A DNA stretch of 64,000 nt from JAVEDQ01 sp963783105 (GTDB taxonomy: Bacteria; Actinomycetota; Actinomycetes; Frankiales; Frankiaceae): assembly GCA_963783105.1 (NCBI GenBank), contig CAWAMI010000007.1, positions 124,001 through 188,000 of the forward strand, in the 5' to 3' direction. This document shows, piece by piece, positions 18,078-25,695 of the stretch. Every line of letters starts with the position of its first letter. Positions within the stretch are counted from its first letter, which is position 1. The notes under the pieces are model-generated. The model made no database searches and was not told where the DNA came from. It saw only the letters and a program-made list of their open reading frames with translations. Both the position numbers and the translations under genes were made by a program.

Positions 18078-19255
18078 AGCGATGATCTATCGACCGTCCC
18101 GCCCGAATGCGAAGGAGTCGGTACCGGCCGCTGCCGCGGCTCTGACACCGGCCGCTGCCGCGGCTCTGACACCGGCCGCTGGCGCGGGAGCTGCGGGAAC
18201 GAACCGCCGCGCCGGCGCTTCGTCGCGTACACGGTGGCCAGCACCTCCGCGACGGCCCGGAACAGCTCGACCGGGATGCTGTCGCCGAGCTGGCAGGAGC
18301 TGTGCAGCGCGCGGGCGAGCGGCACGTTGCGCAGCACGGGGACGCCGGCCTCCTTGGCCTTGTCCCGGATGCGCTGGGCGACGACGCCGGCGCCCTTGGC
18401 GACCACCTTGGGAGCGAAGGTCCCCGGGTCGTACTGCAGCGCGACGGCGATGTGGGTCGGGTTGACCAGCACGACGTCGGCCCCGGCGACCGCGGCGATC
18501 ATGCGCGAGCGGCTGAGCTTCATCTGGCGCTGCCGGATCGCGCCCTTGACCTCGGGGTTCACCTCCTGCTGCTTGCTCTCGTCCTTGACCTCCTGCTTGC
18601 TCATCTTCGACCGCTTGCCGTACTGGCGCATGTTCCAGGCGACGTCCGCGGCGCCGAGGAGCAGGGCGAGGACGGCGACCTGGAGGAGCAGCCGCTTGGC
18701 CTCCCCTAGGCTCGCCGCCACGATCGACTCCAGCGGCGCGGGGGCGCCGATCAGGTGGGTGACGCCGCGGTGGTAGGCGAGGTAGCCCAGCCCGGTCATC
18801 AGCGTGAGCTTGACCGTGATCTTGGCGAACTCCGACAGCCCGTGTGCGGAGAAGATCCGCTTGATGCCGCTCTTGGGGGAGAGCTGCTCGAAGCGGGGCC
18901 GCAGCAGCTTCGGGTTCGGCTTCTCCCGGGTGATCGCGACGTTGGTGAGCACGATCGTGCCGAGCACCAGCACGACGGGCACGGCGAGCGCCTTCAGCCC
19001 CTCCATCAGCATCGCCCGGCCGAGCTGGCCCGCGGTGCTCAGGTCGGCGTCGCCCGCCCCGGACAGGGCCGCCGACATGAACCCGGAGAACTTCTCGGCC
19101 ATGTTCTTCAGCGCGATGGGCAGCGCGACCACCAGCACCAGCAGGCTGGTGGCCTGCGGCATCTCCATCGACCGGGGGACGACGCCCTTCTTGCGAAGAT
19201 CCTGGAGCTTCTTCGCGGTGGGCTTCTCGGTCTTGTCCCCACCCTCCGCCGCCAT
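18074..19255 (-). CDS. flhB: Flagellar export switch protein FlhB
   Basis: A 393-residue protein with four membrane segments and a C-terminal cytosolic domain. It starts MAAEGGDKTEKPTAKKLQDLRKKG, as in other FlhB. The autocleavage motif NPTH is intact at 265-268; cutting between Asn and Pro switches export from hook to filament substrates together with FliK. The last about 40 residues are unusual: a basic RQRPVSEP unit repeated nearly three times from a 24-bp DNA repeat. The frame is open further upstream, but the ATG chosen fits the family and follows fliR closely. Confidence 0.97.
   Translation of the reverse strand: MAAEGGDKTEKPTAKKLQDLRKKGVVPRSMEMPQATSLLVLVVALPIALKNMAEKFSGFMSAALSGAGDADLSTAGQLGRAMLMEGLKALAVPVVLVLGTIVLTNVAITREKPNPKLLRPRFEQLSPKSGIKRIFSAHGLSEFAKITVKLTLMTGLGYLAYHRGVTHLIGAPAPLESIVAASLGEAKRLLLQVAVLALLLGAADVAWNMRQYGKRSKMSKQEVKDESKQQEVNPEVKGAIRQRQMKLSRSRMIAAVAGADVVLVNPTHIAVALQYDPGTFAPKVVAKGAGVVAQRIRDKAKEAGVPVLRNVPLARALHSSCQLGDSIPVELFRAVAEVLATVYATKRRRGGSFPQLPRQRPVSEPRQRPVSEPRQRPVPTPSHSGGTVDRSSL
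18124..18185. repeat. 24-bp tandem repeat in the 3' end of flhB
   Basis: Units at 18124-18147 and 18148-18171 are identical and a partial third follows. They encode the RQRPVSEP octapeptide of the FlhB tail. The unit length is a multiple of three, so changes in copy number keep the frame. Confidence 0.85.
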
Positions 19256-19259
19256 CGGA

Positions 19260-20093
19260 CTACCACCCCCCCAAGGGCGGGTGTCCCGAGCCGACGAGCA
19301 CCATGTCGGTCGCCTTCTGCGCGGGGCCGAGCAGTCCCTCGAGCTGGCCGGGCAGCAGGATGAGCACGGTGCCGAGGGCGCCGAACGCGACCAGGGCCTT
19401 GATGGAGAACGCGACCGACAGGATGTTCGACTGCGGCACCATGCGGGCGACGAGCGCCAGCCCCGCGTCGGTGACGAACAGGGCGCCGAGCACCGGGCCG
19501 GCGATCTCGACGGCGGCGACCATGGCGGAGGAGAGCAGGTGGCCGATACCCGCGGCGCCGCCCAGGTTGAGATGCGGGCTCCCGCCGAGCGGCATCGTCG
19601 AGAACGTGCGGACGAAGCCGGCAACGATCGTCGACAGCCCGTCGGTCGAGGCGAGCAGCGCGAGGCCGGTCATGTTCAGCATGCGGGAGAACACGGCGGA
19701 CTGGTTGTTGCTGATCGGGTCGATCTGCGAGCCGAACGAGAAGCCGCTGGAGAGGTCGGCCAGGCTGCCGGCCATCTCGACGGCGGACAGCAGCACGCCC
19801 GTGATGAAGCCGAGCGCGAGCCCGATGAGCACCTGCGCGACGACCGCGGCGACGTAGCCGGGGATGTCCTGCGGCACCGGCTGGTTGCGCACCATCGGGG
19901 TGAGCAGGCCGGCGAGGCCGATGCCGAGGCCGAGGCGGGCGATGGAGGAGATGCTGCGCGCGCCGACCAGGGGAGCGGTGACCGCCCACGCCGAGGTCCG
20001 GCACAGCACCAGCAGGAAGGTGCTGATCGTGGCGCTGTCGAAGGGGAGGTCCCCGAGCCCGCTGTTCATCGCGCGGTACTCATCGCTCGGCAC
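19260..20093 (-). CDS. fliR: Flagellar export protein FliR
   Basis: A 277-residue membrane protein with six or more helices. It contains FRTSAWAVTAPLVGARSISSIARLGLGIGLA-like and FSFGSQIDPISNNQSAVFSRMLNMTGLALL stretches typical of FliR. FliR forms the export pore with FliP and FliQ. It is the last of the fliP-Q-R set and ends 4 nt before flhB. The GTG at 20093 is used; an internal ATG eight codons later is an alternative, and neither has a strong ribosome site. Confidence 0.95.
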   Translation of the reverse strand: MPSDEYRAMNSGLGDLPFDSATISTFLLVLCRTSAWAVTAPLVGARSISSIARLGLGIGLAGLLTPMVRNQPVPQDIPGYVAAVVAQVLIGLALGFITGVLLSAVEMAGSLADLSSGFSFGSQIDPISNNQSAVFSRMLNMTGLALLASTDGLSTIVAGFVRTFSTMPLGGSPHLNLGGAAGIGHLLSSAMVAAVEIAGPVLGALFVTDAGLALVARMVPQSNILSVAFSIKALVAFGALGTVLILLPGQLEGLLGPAQKATDMVLVGSGHPPLGGW

Positions 20094-20118
20094 CCACGGC
20101 AGAGTTCACGCCGGGGCC

Positions 20119-20388
20119 CTACCGGACCAGGTCGGGTATCGAGTTGAACAGCTCGGTCGTGTAGTCGACCATCGAGCTCAGCATCCAGCCGCCGGTGAGC
20201 AGCAGGACGAGGGCCGACAGGGCGAGCCGCGGCACCATCGACAGGGTCTGGTCCTGCAGCGACAGCACCGTCTGCACGAGGCTGATCACGATGCCGACGG
20301 CCAGGGACACGATGAGCAGCGGCGCGGAGAGCTTGCCGATCATCGTGATGGCCTGGGCGCCGAGGTGGAGGACGTCGGCATCGGTCAT
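20119..20388 (-). CDS. fliQ: Flagellar export protein FliQ
   Basis: An 89-residue protein made of two hydrophobic hairpins, the normal FliQ size. APLLIVSLAVGIVISLVQTVLSLQDQTLSMVPRL is the conserved core between and including the helices. It builds the lower part of the export pore around FliP/FliR. It sits between fliP (49 nt upstream) and fliR (25 nt downstream) in the export operon. Confidence 0.96.
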   Translation of the reverse strand: MTDADVLHLGAQAITMIGKLSAPLLIVSLAVGIVISLVQTVLSLQDQTLSMVPRLALSALVLLLTGGWMLSSMVDYTTELFNSIPDLVR

Positions 20389-20437
20389 GAGGTGCCCCCG
20401 CAGGTCACCGGCTGGGCAGCCGTCGGGATCCGGGCAT

Positions 20438-21316
20438 TCATGCGTTGAACGACCGGACGAGTGAAGAGACGACCAGGTACCAGCCGTCGGCGGCGACGAA
20501 CAGCAGCAGCTTGAACGGCATGCTGATCAGCACGGGTGGCAGCATCATCATGCCCATCGACGACAACGCGGCGCTGACCACGAAGTCGATCACCAGGAAG
20601 GGTAAGAAGATCACGAAGCCGATCAGGAAGGCCGTCCGCAGCTCGGAGAGCACGAAGGCCGGCACCAGCGTCGAGATCGAGATGTCTGCCTTGTTCTTCG
20701 GTGCCGGCTTGTTCGACAGCTTCACGAACAGGCCGAGGTCCTTCTCGCGGACCTGCTTGAGCATGAACTCCTTGAACGGCTCCTGAGCCTTGTCGAACGC
20801 CGCGCTGGTGCTGATCTTGCCCTTCATCAGCGGCTGAACGGCGGTCTGGTTGACCTGGCTGAAGGTCGGGGCCATCACGAACAGGGTCAGGAACAGCGAC
20901 AGGCCGATGATCACCTGGTTCGGCGGGATCTGCTGGGTGCCGAGGGCGGAGCGGGTGAACCCCAGCACGATGACGATGCGGGTGAACGCCGTGACCATCA
21001 TCAGCAGCGCCGGCACGAGGCTGACGACGCCGAGCAGCAGGACGATCGTCAGCGGCGAGGCGCCGCCGTCGTTGACGTCGCTGACCATCTTCTGGACGGG
21101 GTCGTCCAGCTTCGGGGCGGCGGGCGCGGCGGACGCCGCCCCGGCGGTGGCGAGGGTGACGAGCAGCAGCCCGCCGAGCAGGCCGACCAGGAGCAGGAAC
21201 CGGCGGCGGAGGCGCGAGAGGCGCGGGGCACGGGGTCGGGGAGTACGGAGGCGGGGAGTGCGGGGTCGGGGAGTACGGAGGCGGGAAGTACGGGGTCGGG
21301 GAGTACGGAGGCGCAT
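20438..21316 (-). CDS. fliP: Flagellar export pore protein FliP with repetitive basic leader
   Basis: A 292-residue FliP. The mature part is typical: LTIVLLLGVVSLVPALLMMVTAFTRIVIVLGFTRSALGTQQIPPNQVIIGLSLFLTLFVMAP, then the C-terminal helices with MGMMMLPPVLISMPFKLLLFV. It forms the pore with FliQ and FliR. FliP often has a cleavable signal peptide. Here one is present (about 40-64), but it is preceded by a strongly basic stretch of 37 residues made of RLRTPRPRTP repeats. That part comes from a 30-bp minisatellite. If it is untranslated, the true start would have to lie further in, but no good one is visible. Confidence 0.95.
   Translation of the reverse strand: MRLRTPRPRTSRLRTPRPRTPRLRTPRPRAPRLSRLRRRFLLLVGLLGGLLLVTLATAGAASAAPAAPKLDDPVQKMVSDVNDGGASPLTIVLLLGVVSLVPALLMMVTAFTRIVIVLGFTRSALGTQQIPPNQVIIGLSLFLTLFVMAPTFSQVNQTAVQPLMKGKISTSAAFDKAQEPFKEFMLKQVREKDLGLFVKLSNKPAPKNKADISISTLVPAFVLSELRTAFLIGFVIFLPFLVIDFVVSAALSSMGMMMLPPVLISMPFKLLLFVAADGWYLVVSSLVRSFNA
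21224..21313. repeat. 30-bp minisatellite at the start of fliP
   Basis: Three copies of a 30-bp unit, each internally a near-repeat of 15-18 bp, encode three RLRTPRPR(T/A)(S/P) decapeptides directly after the fliP start codon. Copy changes would lengthen or shorten the basic leader in frame. Confidence 0.85.
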
Positions 21317-21319
21317 GTG

Positions 21320-21865
21320 CTACCTCCGGCGCATCGGCTCCGGCTTCCGTGCCGGGAGGCTGGAACCGGATCCATCGGCTCCAGGGGCGGGCCGGGACTG
21401 CACCGGCAGCGCCACGTCGAGGTACTCCACCCGCTGCCGGCGGCCGAGCGCACCGCGCAGGGCGTCGGTCACCGAGGGGGGTGCCGGACGGTCGCCGACC
21501 CGGCGGTCGCCGCCGCGGCGGTCACCGCTGGAACGGAGGCCGTCGCCGGCGGGGTCCGGCTCGCCCTCGCCGTCGATCTCCGGCAGCGTCACCGGCTGGG
21601 CGACGAGCAGGGAGACGTTCTGCTCGGTGACCCCGACCGCGTAGGCCTCGCCGCCGATGCGGACCAGCGCGACGGACGCGGTCTTGCCGACCTTCGCCTG
21701 CGCGAGCACCGCGACGGGGCGCTCGCCGCGGCGGGCGCTGATCAGGCTGCTGCGGTCGTGCCGGCGGAGGAACCAGAGCGTGCCGCCGAGCAGGGCGAAC
21801 ACCAACAGCATCTTGACGACGATGAACACGCGCTCAGCCCTCGGCCTTGGGGGCTGAGCTGCCAT
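21320..21865 (-). CDS. fliO: Flagellar biosynthesis protein FliO
   Basis: A 181-residue protein with one N-terminal membrane helix (VKMLLVFALLGGTLWFL), then a small cytosolic domain containing RRGERPVAVLAQAKVGKTASVALVRIGGEAYAVGVTEQNVSLL. This is the FliO core (LGPKRSVALVRVGDR-like). The C-terminal 80 residues are Arg/Asp/Pro-rich and disordered. FliO helps assemble the FliP ring. The ATG overlaps the end of fliN by 32 nt and the gene ends 3 nt before fliP. Confidence 0.88.
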   Translation of the reverse strand: MAAQPPRPRAERVFIVVKMLLVFALLGGTLWFLRRHDRSSLISARRGERPVAVLAQAKVGKTASVALVRIGGEAYAVGVTEQNVSLLVAQPVTLPEIDGEGEPDPAGDGLRSSGDRRGGDRRVGDRPAPPSVTDALRGALGRRQRVEYLDVALPVQSRPAPGADGSGSSLPARKPEPMRRR

Positions 21866-22256
21866 CGCCGCCCCGCTCGACCAGGTCGGTGACCCGCACG
21901 CCGAACTCGCCGTCGATGACGACGACCTCGCCGCGGGCCACCAACCGGCCGTTGACCAGCACGTCGACGGGGGCGTCGGCGGCACGGTCGAGTTCCAGCA
22001 CCGCACCGGGCTCGAGGCTCAGCAGCTCGCGCAGCGGCATGCGCAGGCGACCGATCTCGACCGCCACCTCGACCGGGATGTCGGCGAGCAGCGACAGGTC
22101 GCGGGTGGGCACCAGGCGGTGCGCGGCCGGGGACGGCGTGGCAGGACCCAGGTCGGGCAGCGGCGGCGCGAGGACCTCGGAGAAGTCGGAGCCGACGGGC
22201 CCGGCAGCACCGAGCGGCGCCCGGGACGGGTCGGGGAGCGAGGAGAAGTCGTTCAC
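21834..22256 (-). CDS. fliN: Flagellar motor switch protein FliN
   Basis: A 140-residue protein with a 55-residue variable start and a C-terminal SpoA/surface-presentation domain: LLADIPVEVAVEIGRLRMPLRELLSLEPGAVLELDRAADAPVDVLVNGRLVARGEVVVIDGEFGVRVTDLV. It forms the lower C-ring and with FliH docks the export ATPase. Its start overlaps the fliM stop as ATGA. Confidence 0.96.
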   Translation of the reverse strand: MNDFSSLPDPSRAPLGAAGPVGSDFSEVLAPPLPDLGPATPSPAAHRLVPTRDLSLLADIPVEVAVEIGRLRMPLRELLSLEPGAVLELDRAADAPVDVLVNGRLVARGEVVVIDGEFGVRVTDLVERGGDGSSAPKAEG

Positions 22257-23449
22257 GTTCCGGCCTCCAGACCGGATTCGAGCTCCGAGACGAGGATGGC
22301 GCGCCGCCGGCCGCTACGGCCGAGGGAGCCGGTCAGCATGCGGACGCCGTCGACGAGGCCCTGCACCACGGGCGACGCGACCTCGAGCCGGAGCACGTCG
22401 CCCGGCTCGAGCCCGGCGATGTCGTAGGCGGGGAGGGTGGTGGCGGGGAAGCGGACGGTGAGGTCGACGGGCACCGCGGACAGGGCGCGGTTGGCCTTCT
22501 CATCGCGCGGCACGTCGGCCGTACCGGCGGTGCCGAACAGCGTGCGGTAGGGCAGCGCGAGAACCAGCGCGCCCGGCAGCTCGCCCTGATCGAGCTCGAC
22601 GGTCAGCCGGACCGCGAACATCTCGGCGCCGCCGAGCAGCTCGGGCGGGGTGATCTCCGGCGGCGGGGCGGCGAGGTCGATGGAGCGCACGCCGTAGGGG
22701 ACGAGCGGCTCGAGCAGCGGGGACAGGGAACGGCCGAGGTGGCGGCGCAGCACCGAGATCTCCACGCGCTCGGGGGCGCGGGCCGGGACGTGGCCGTCGC
22801 CGCCGAGCAGGACGTCGGCGAGGGCGAGCGCCACGCCGTCGTCCGCCGTCAGGACACCCGGGGTCGGCAGACCGGCGTCGACGACCGACCAGGCAGCGCC
22901 GGTGCCGCCGAGGGCGCTGGCGGGCAGACGGCCGCAGCCGGCGCAGGTGACCGTGACCCGGCGGCCGCAGGAGAGCGTGAGCTTCAGTCCGATGCGCGCG
23001 GCGTTGAGGATGAGCGCCCCGACCAGCGGTCGGATGCGCTCGGGCAGCGGCTGCGGTACCTGCGGGTCGAACGCCGCGGAGGTCTTGGCGCCGAAGCCGG
23101 CGACACTGACCACCTGCGGGCCGCCGGACCCGGTCGAGGAGCCGGGGGTACCGGCCGACGCCGTGGACGCGGCCGGCGCGTCGGTCACCGACGGTGGGAC
23201 GAACGGGGTGCCCGTGACCGGGGCGGCCGCGGGACCGTCGGTGCCCGAACCGTCGCCGCCCGTGCGCTGACGCGGGACGCCCGCGGTCGGCGCGGACTCG
23301 CCGGTGCCGGCGGGATCGGCGGCGGTGGGATCGGCGGCGGGGGGACCGGCATCGGCTGCCGGACCTCGGGCCTCGCGGGGGATGCCGAGCACCGGGGGCG
23401 TGCCGACGGGTACGCCCGTCCGACGCTCCGAATCCGTGCTGCTCGCCAC
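22253..23449 (-). CDS. fliM: Flagellar motor switch protein FliM, divergent N-terminus
   Basis: A 398-residue protein. Residues 1-115 are a low-complexity Pro/Ala/Gly/Thr linker. From about 115 a CheC-like middle domain follows, with LADVLLGGDG, the match to the family LVDxLFGGxG. A C-terminal SpoA domain holds PVDLTVRFPATTLPAYDIAGLEPGDVLRLE. The family's usual N-terminal CheY-binding motif LSQxEIDALL is missing. The first gene of its operon, it starts at GTG after GGGGAGAC, about 50 nt below a good sigma28-type promoter. Position, length of the folded part and the adjoining FliN support the call; the middle domain diverges from the enterobacterial one. Confidence 0.88.
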   Translation of the reverse strand: MASSTDSERRTGVPVGTPPVLGIPREARGPAADAGPPAADPTAADPAGTGESAPTAGVPRQRTGGDGSGTDGPAAAPVTGTPFVPPSVTDAPAASTASAGTPGSSTGSGGPQVVSVAGFGAKTSAAFDPQVPQPLPERIRPLVGALILNAARIGLKLTLSCGRRVTVTCAGCGRLPASALGGTGAAWSVVDAGLPTPGVLTADDGVALALADVLLGGDGHVPARAPERVEISVLRRHLGRSLSPLLEPLVPYGVRSIDLAAPPPEITPPELLGGAEMFAVRLTVELDQGELPGALVLALPYRTLFGTAGTADVPRDEKANRALSAVPVDLTVRFPATTLPAYDIAGLEPGDVLRLEVASPVVQGLVDGVRMLTGSLGRSGRRRAILVSELESGLEAGT

Positions 23450-23500
23450 GTCTCCCCGCCTTCAGCTGATGCCCCGTCCTCCGCCTCCGTTCCATCGGCT

Positions 23501-23528
23501 CATTCGGCGTCAACATGAATGATCTTTA
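23501..23528 (-). promoter_or_regulatory. Sigma28-like promoter for the fliM operon
   Basis: TAAA, 16 bp, GCCGAATG on the minus strand, ending about 50 bp before the fliM start. It is the best -35 match of the set. No GGGTGA box lies upstream. Confidence 0.7.
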
Positions 23529-23599
23529 CGGCGGCGGTGTCCGGTTCGTCCGCTTCTGTCGGCATAATCTTCCCGGGGCGCGCGCTCCGGCGGCGACTG

Positions 23600-24427
23600 T
23601 CAGTGACCGCCGCCCTCGGACTCACCGCCGGACTCCGCCGGTGCGGCCTCCGTGCCGTGTTCGCCGCCGGCCTCGGGCGCCGCCTCGCCTCCGGCCGCCT
23701 GCGTTCCGGCCTCCTTCTCCGCCGCGGGAACGGCGATCAGGACGACGACGCGTCGGTTGGCGGCCTGGTGCGCCGGGGTGTCGTTCGGTACCAGCGGACG
23801 GGTCTCGGCGAAGCCGCTGGCCTGCAGCCGCTCCGGGTCGAGGTGGTAAGCCGTGAGGAAGTAGCGCACCACCGTGTTCGCCCGGGCGCTGGAAAGCGCC
23901 CAGTTGTCCTCGAAGTGCGGGTTGCGGATCGGCTTGTTGTCGGTGTGCCCCTCGACGGTGACGGGGTTGTCGAAGGTGGCGAGCTTCGGGCCGATCGCCT
24001 GGAGGATCTTCACGCCGTGGGGGAGCAGGACGGCCTCGCCGGACTCGTAGAGCACACCGTCGGTGAGGCTGACCGTGAGTCCCCGGGCGTCGATCTGCAC
24101 CTTGGCGCCCTTGGAGACGCCGGCCCGGGCGAGCGCCTGCTCCAGCTCCTTCTTGAGCTTCTCGAGCTGCGCGCGGGTGACGGGGTTGCCGGGCGTGGGC
24201 TCGACGGGGTCCTCGATCGGCATCGGCGTGGTGATGGCCGGCTGGCCGATCGCCTTGTTCTTCGTCATCGACGACGCGAACGCTTCGATCTTGCTCTTGT
24301 TCAGAGAGCTGATCGCGAACAGCACGACGAACAGGGCGAACAGCAGCGTCATCATGTCGGCGTAGCTGACCAGCCACCGCTCGTGGTTCTCGTGTTCCTC
24401 GTGCTCCTCGTGGCGCTTCTTGGACAC
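23600..24427 (-). CDS. motB: Flagellar stator protein MotB
   Basis: A 275-residue protein. A His/Glu-rich cytosolic start (EEHEEHENHE) precedes a single membrane helix containing the proton-carrying Asp24 in SYADMMTLLFALFVVLFA. A plug/linker region follows. The OmpA-like peptidoglycan-binding domain covers about 120-245, with TVEGHTDNKPI, NWALSSARANTVVRYF and NRRVVVLI. The last 30 residues are a Gly/Glu/Ala tail. With MotA it forms the wall-anchored proton channel. The Asp and the upstream SYAD support a proton over a sodium channel, by inference. GTG start one base after the motA stop. Confidence 0.97.
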   Translation of the reverse strand: MSKKRHEEHEEHENHERWLVSYADMMTLLFALFVVLFAISSLNKSKIEAFASSMTKNKAIGQPAITTPMPIEDPVEPTPGNPVTRAQLEKLKKELEQALARAGVSKGAKVQIDARGLTVSLTDGVLYESGEAVLLPHGVKILQAIGPKLATFDNPVTVEGHTDNKPIRNPHFEDNWALSSARANTVVRYFLTAYHLDPERLQASGFAETRPLVPNDTPAHQAANRRVVVLIAVPAAEKEAGTQAAGGEAAPEAGGEHGTEAAPAESGGESEGGGH

Positions 24428-24428
24428 G

Positions 24429-25211
24429 TCAGGCCGCCTTCTTGTCCTTGCCGCCGACGTTCTCGCGGATCTTCGGGGCCAGGCTGCTCTTCAGGCGGTC
24501 GCCGAGGGCGCGCGGGCTGGCGCCGGACTGGATGGACAGGACGCCCTGGATGATCAGCTCCTTGTACGCGACCTCCACCGCCGTCTTGCGCTTGAGGTGG
24601 GCGGCCATCGGCAGGAAGAAGATGTTGGCCAGCAGCAGCGCCCACAGGGTGGCGAGGAATGCGCCGGCGATCAGTGGGCCGAGCTTCTCGGGGTGAGCGA
24701 GCTCGTGCATCGTGTGCATGAGGCCGATGACCGTGCCGATGATGCCGACGGTCGGCGCGTAGGCACCGGCGTCGGACCAGAACTTCTGCGCCGCGGCGTG
24801 CCGCTTCTTCATCGCGTCGACCTCGTCGTGCAGCGTGTCTTCGACCGCCTCCGGGTCGGAGCCGTCGATGACCTGCTCGAGCGCGCGCTTGAGGAAGTCG
24901 TCCTCGACGCTCTTGACCTTCTCCTCGAGGGCGAGCAGGCCCTCGCGGCGGGCGGTGTCGGCGAAGCTGACGAGCTCCTCGACGACGGCGGCCGAGTCGG
25001 TCTTGCCGCCCTTCATGGCCTTCATGCCGGCCTTGAACGAGGTGCCGACGTCGTTCATGTTGACGCTGGCCATGGAGGCGCCGAGGGTGCCGAAGACGAC
25101 CAGCACGATCGCGGCCGGGTTCGAGAACAGGTCGACGGGGCTGCTGCCCTCCATGACCATGCAGCCGATGATCCCGACGAACGCGACGACGATGCCGATG
25201 GGCGTGGACAT
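24429..25211 (-). CDS. motA: Flagellar stator protein MotA
   Basis: A 260-residue MotA/PomA with four membrane segments: two at the N-terminus (GIVVAFVGIIGCMVM, IVLVVFGTLGA) and two after the cytosolic loop (PTVGIIGTVIGLMHTM, FLATLWALLLANIFFLPMA). The loop carries charged residues that contact FliG. Co-transcribed with flbD upstream (5-nt gap) and motB downstream. It drives rotation with MotB in the inner membrane. Confidence 0.97.
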   Translation of the reverse strand: MSTPIGIVVAFVGIIGCMVMEGSSPVDLFSNPAAIVLVVFGTLGASMASVNMNDVGTSFKAGMKAMKGGKTDSAAVVEELVSFADTARREGLLALEEKVKSVEDDFLKRALEQVIDGSDPEAVEDTLHDEVDAMKKRHAAAQKFWSDAGAYAPTVGIIGTVIGLMHTMHELAHPEKLGPLIAGAFLATLWALLLANIFFLPMAAHLKRKTAVEVAYKELIIQGVLSIQSGASPRALGDRLKSSLAPKIRENVGGKDKKAA

Positions 25212-25216
25212 CGCCG

Positions 25217-25483
25217 TCAGCCCCGCTCGCCGCGGAGGACGTAGAGCTGCCCGGTGGCGGTGGCGTCCTCCTCAGGAGGAGGTCCGGCGAGGGCGTCGGC
25301 CATCGCGAGGATGCTCGCCCGGTAGCGGGTGATGGCGTCGACGACCTCGGGGGTCGATTCGGTGACGACGTAGTGCTTGCCGTCGACCAGCGTCACCACG
25401 GTGTCCGGGTGAGCCTCGACGGAGCAGATCAGGTCCGCGTTGAGGTACAGCTCGTACCCCGACAGGCGGGTGAGACGAATCAC
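25217..25483 (-). CDS. flbD: Flagellar protein FlbD family
   Basis: An 88-residue protein. Its core MIRLTRLSGYELYLNADLICSVEAHPDTVVTLVDGKHYVVTESTPEVVDAITRYR matches the small FlbD family (also called swrD in Bacillus), which raises motor power in swarming Bacillus and normally precedes motA. This family is unrelated to the Caulobacter regulator of the same name. The C-terminal 30 residues are an extra disordered tail. The gene opens the flbD-motA-motB operon behind its own sigma28-type promoter. Confidence 0.9.
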   Translation of the reverse strand: MIRLTRLSGYELYLNADLICSVEAHPDTVVTLVDGKHYVVTESTPEVVDAITRYRASILAMADALAGPPPEEDATATGQLYVLRGERG

Positions 25484-25535
25484 GGGTTCTCCTCCTGAGT
25501 TCCCTTCGACGCCCGTCCATGGGCGCTGTTGATCT

Positions 25536-25581
25536 CTTCGGCAATAACGCTGAGTAGTTGATGGTCCGGGCGGCGGATCAC
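25536..25581 (-). promoter_or_regulatory. Sigma28-like promoter and GGGTGATC box before flbD-motA-motB
   Basis: On the minus strand TCAA (25559-25562), 15 bp, GCCGAAGA (25536-25543). A GGGTGATC box lies at 25574-25581, exactly 11 bp upstream of the -35. Here the box is in the opposite orientation to those of flgE, flgB and the flagellin genes. The leader is about 50 nt. Confidence 0.65.
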
Positions 25582-25695
25582 CCGGTTGGGCTGTGGAGCC
25601 GTCATCGCGCGGCCACGAAGCTGCGCAGGGTTGAACCGGTCAGCGACTCGAAAGTCGGGCCAGGTCCAACCCCGCGCAGGTTTCGGGCGTCAGCG

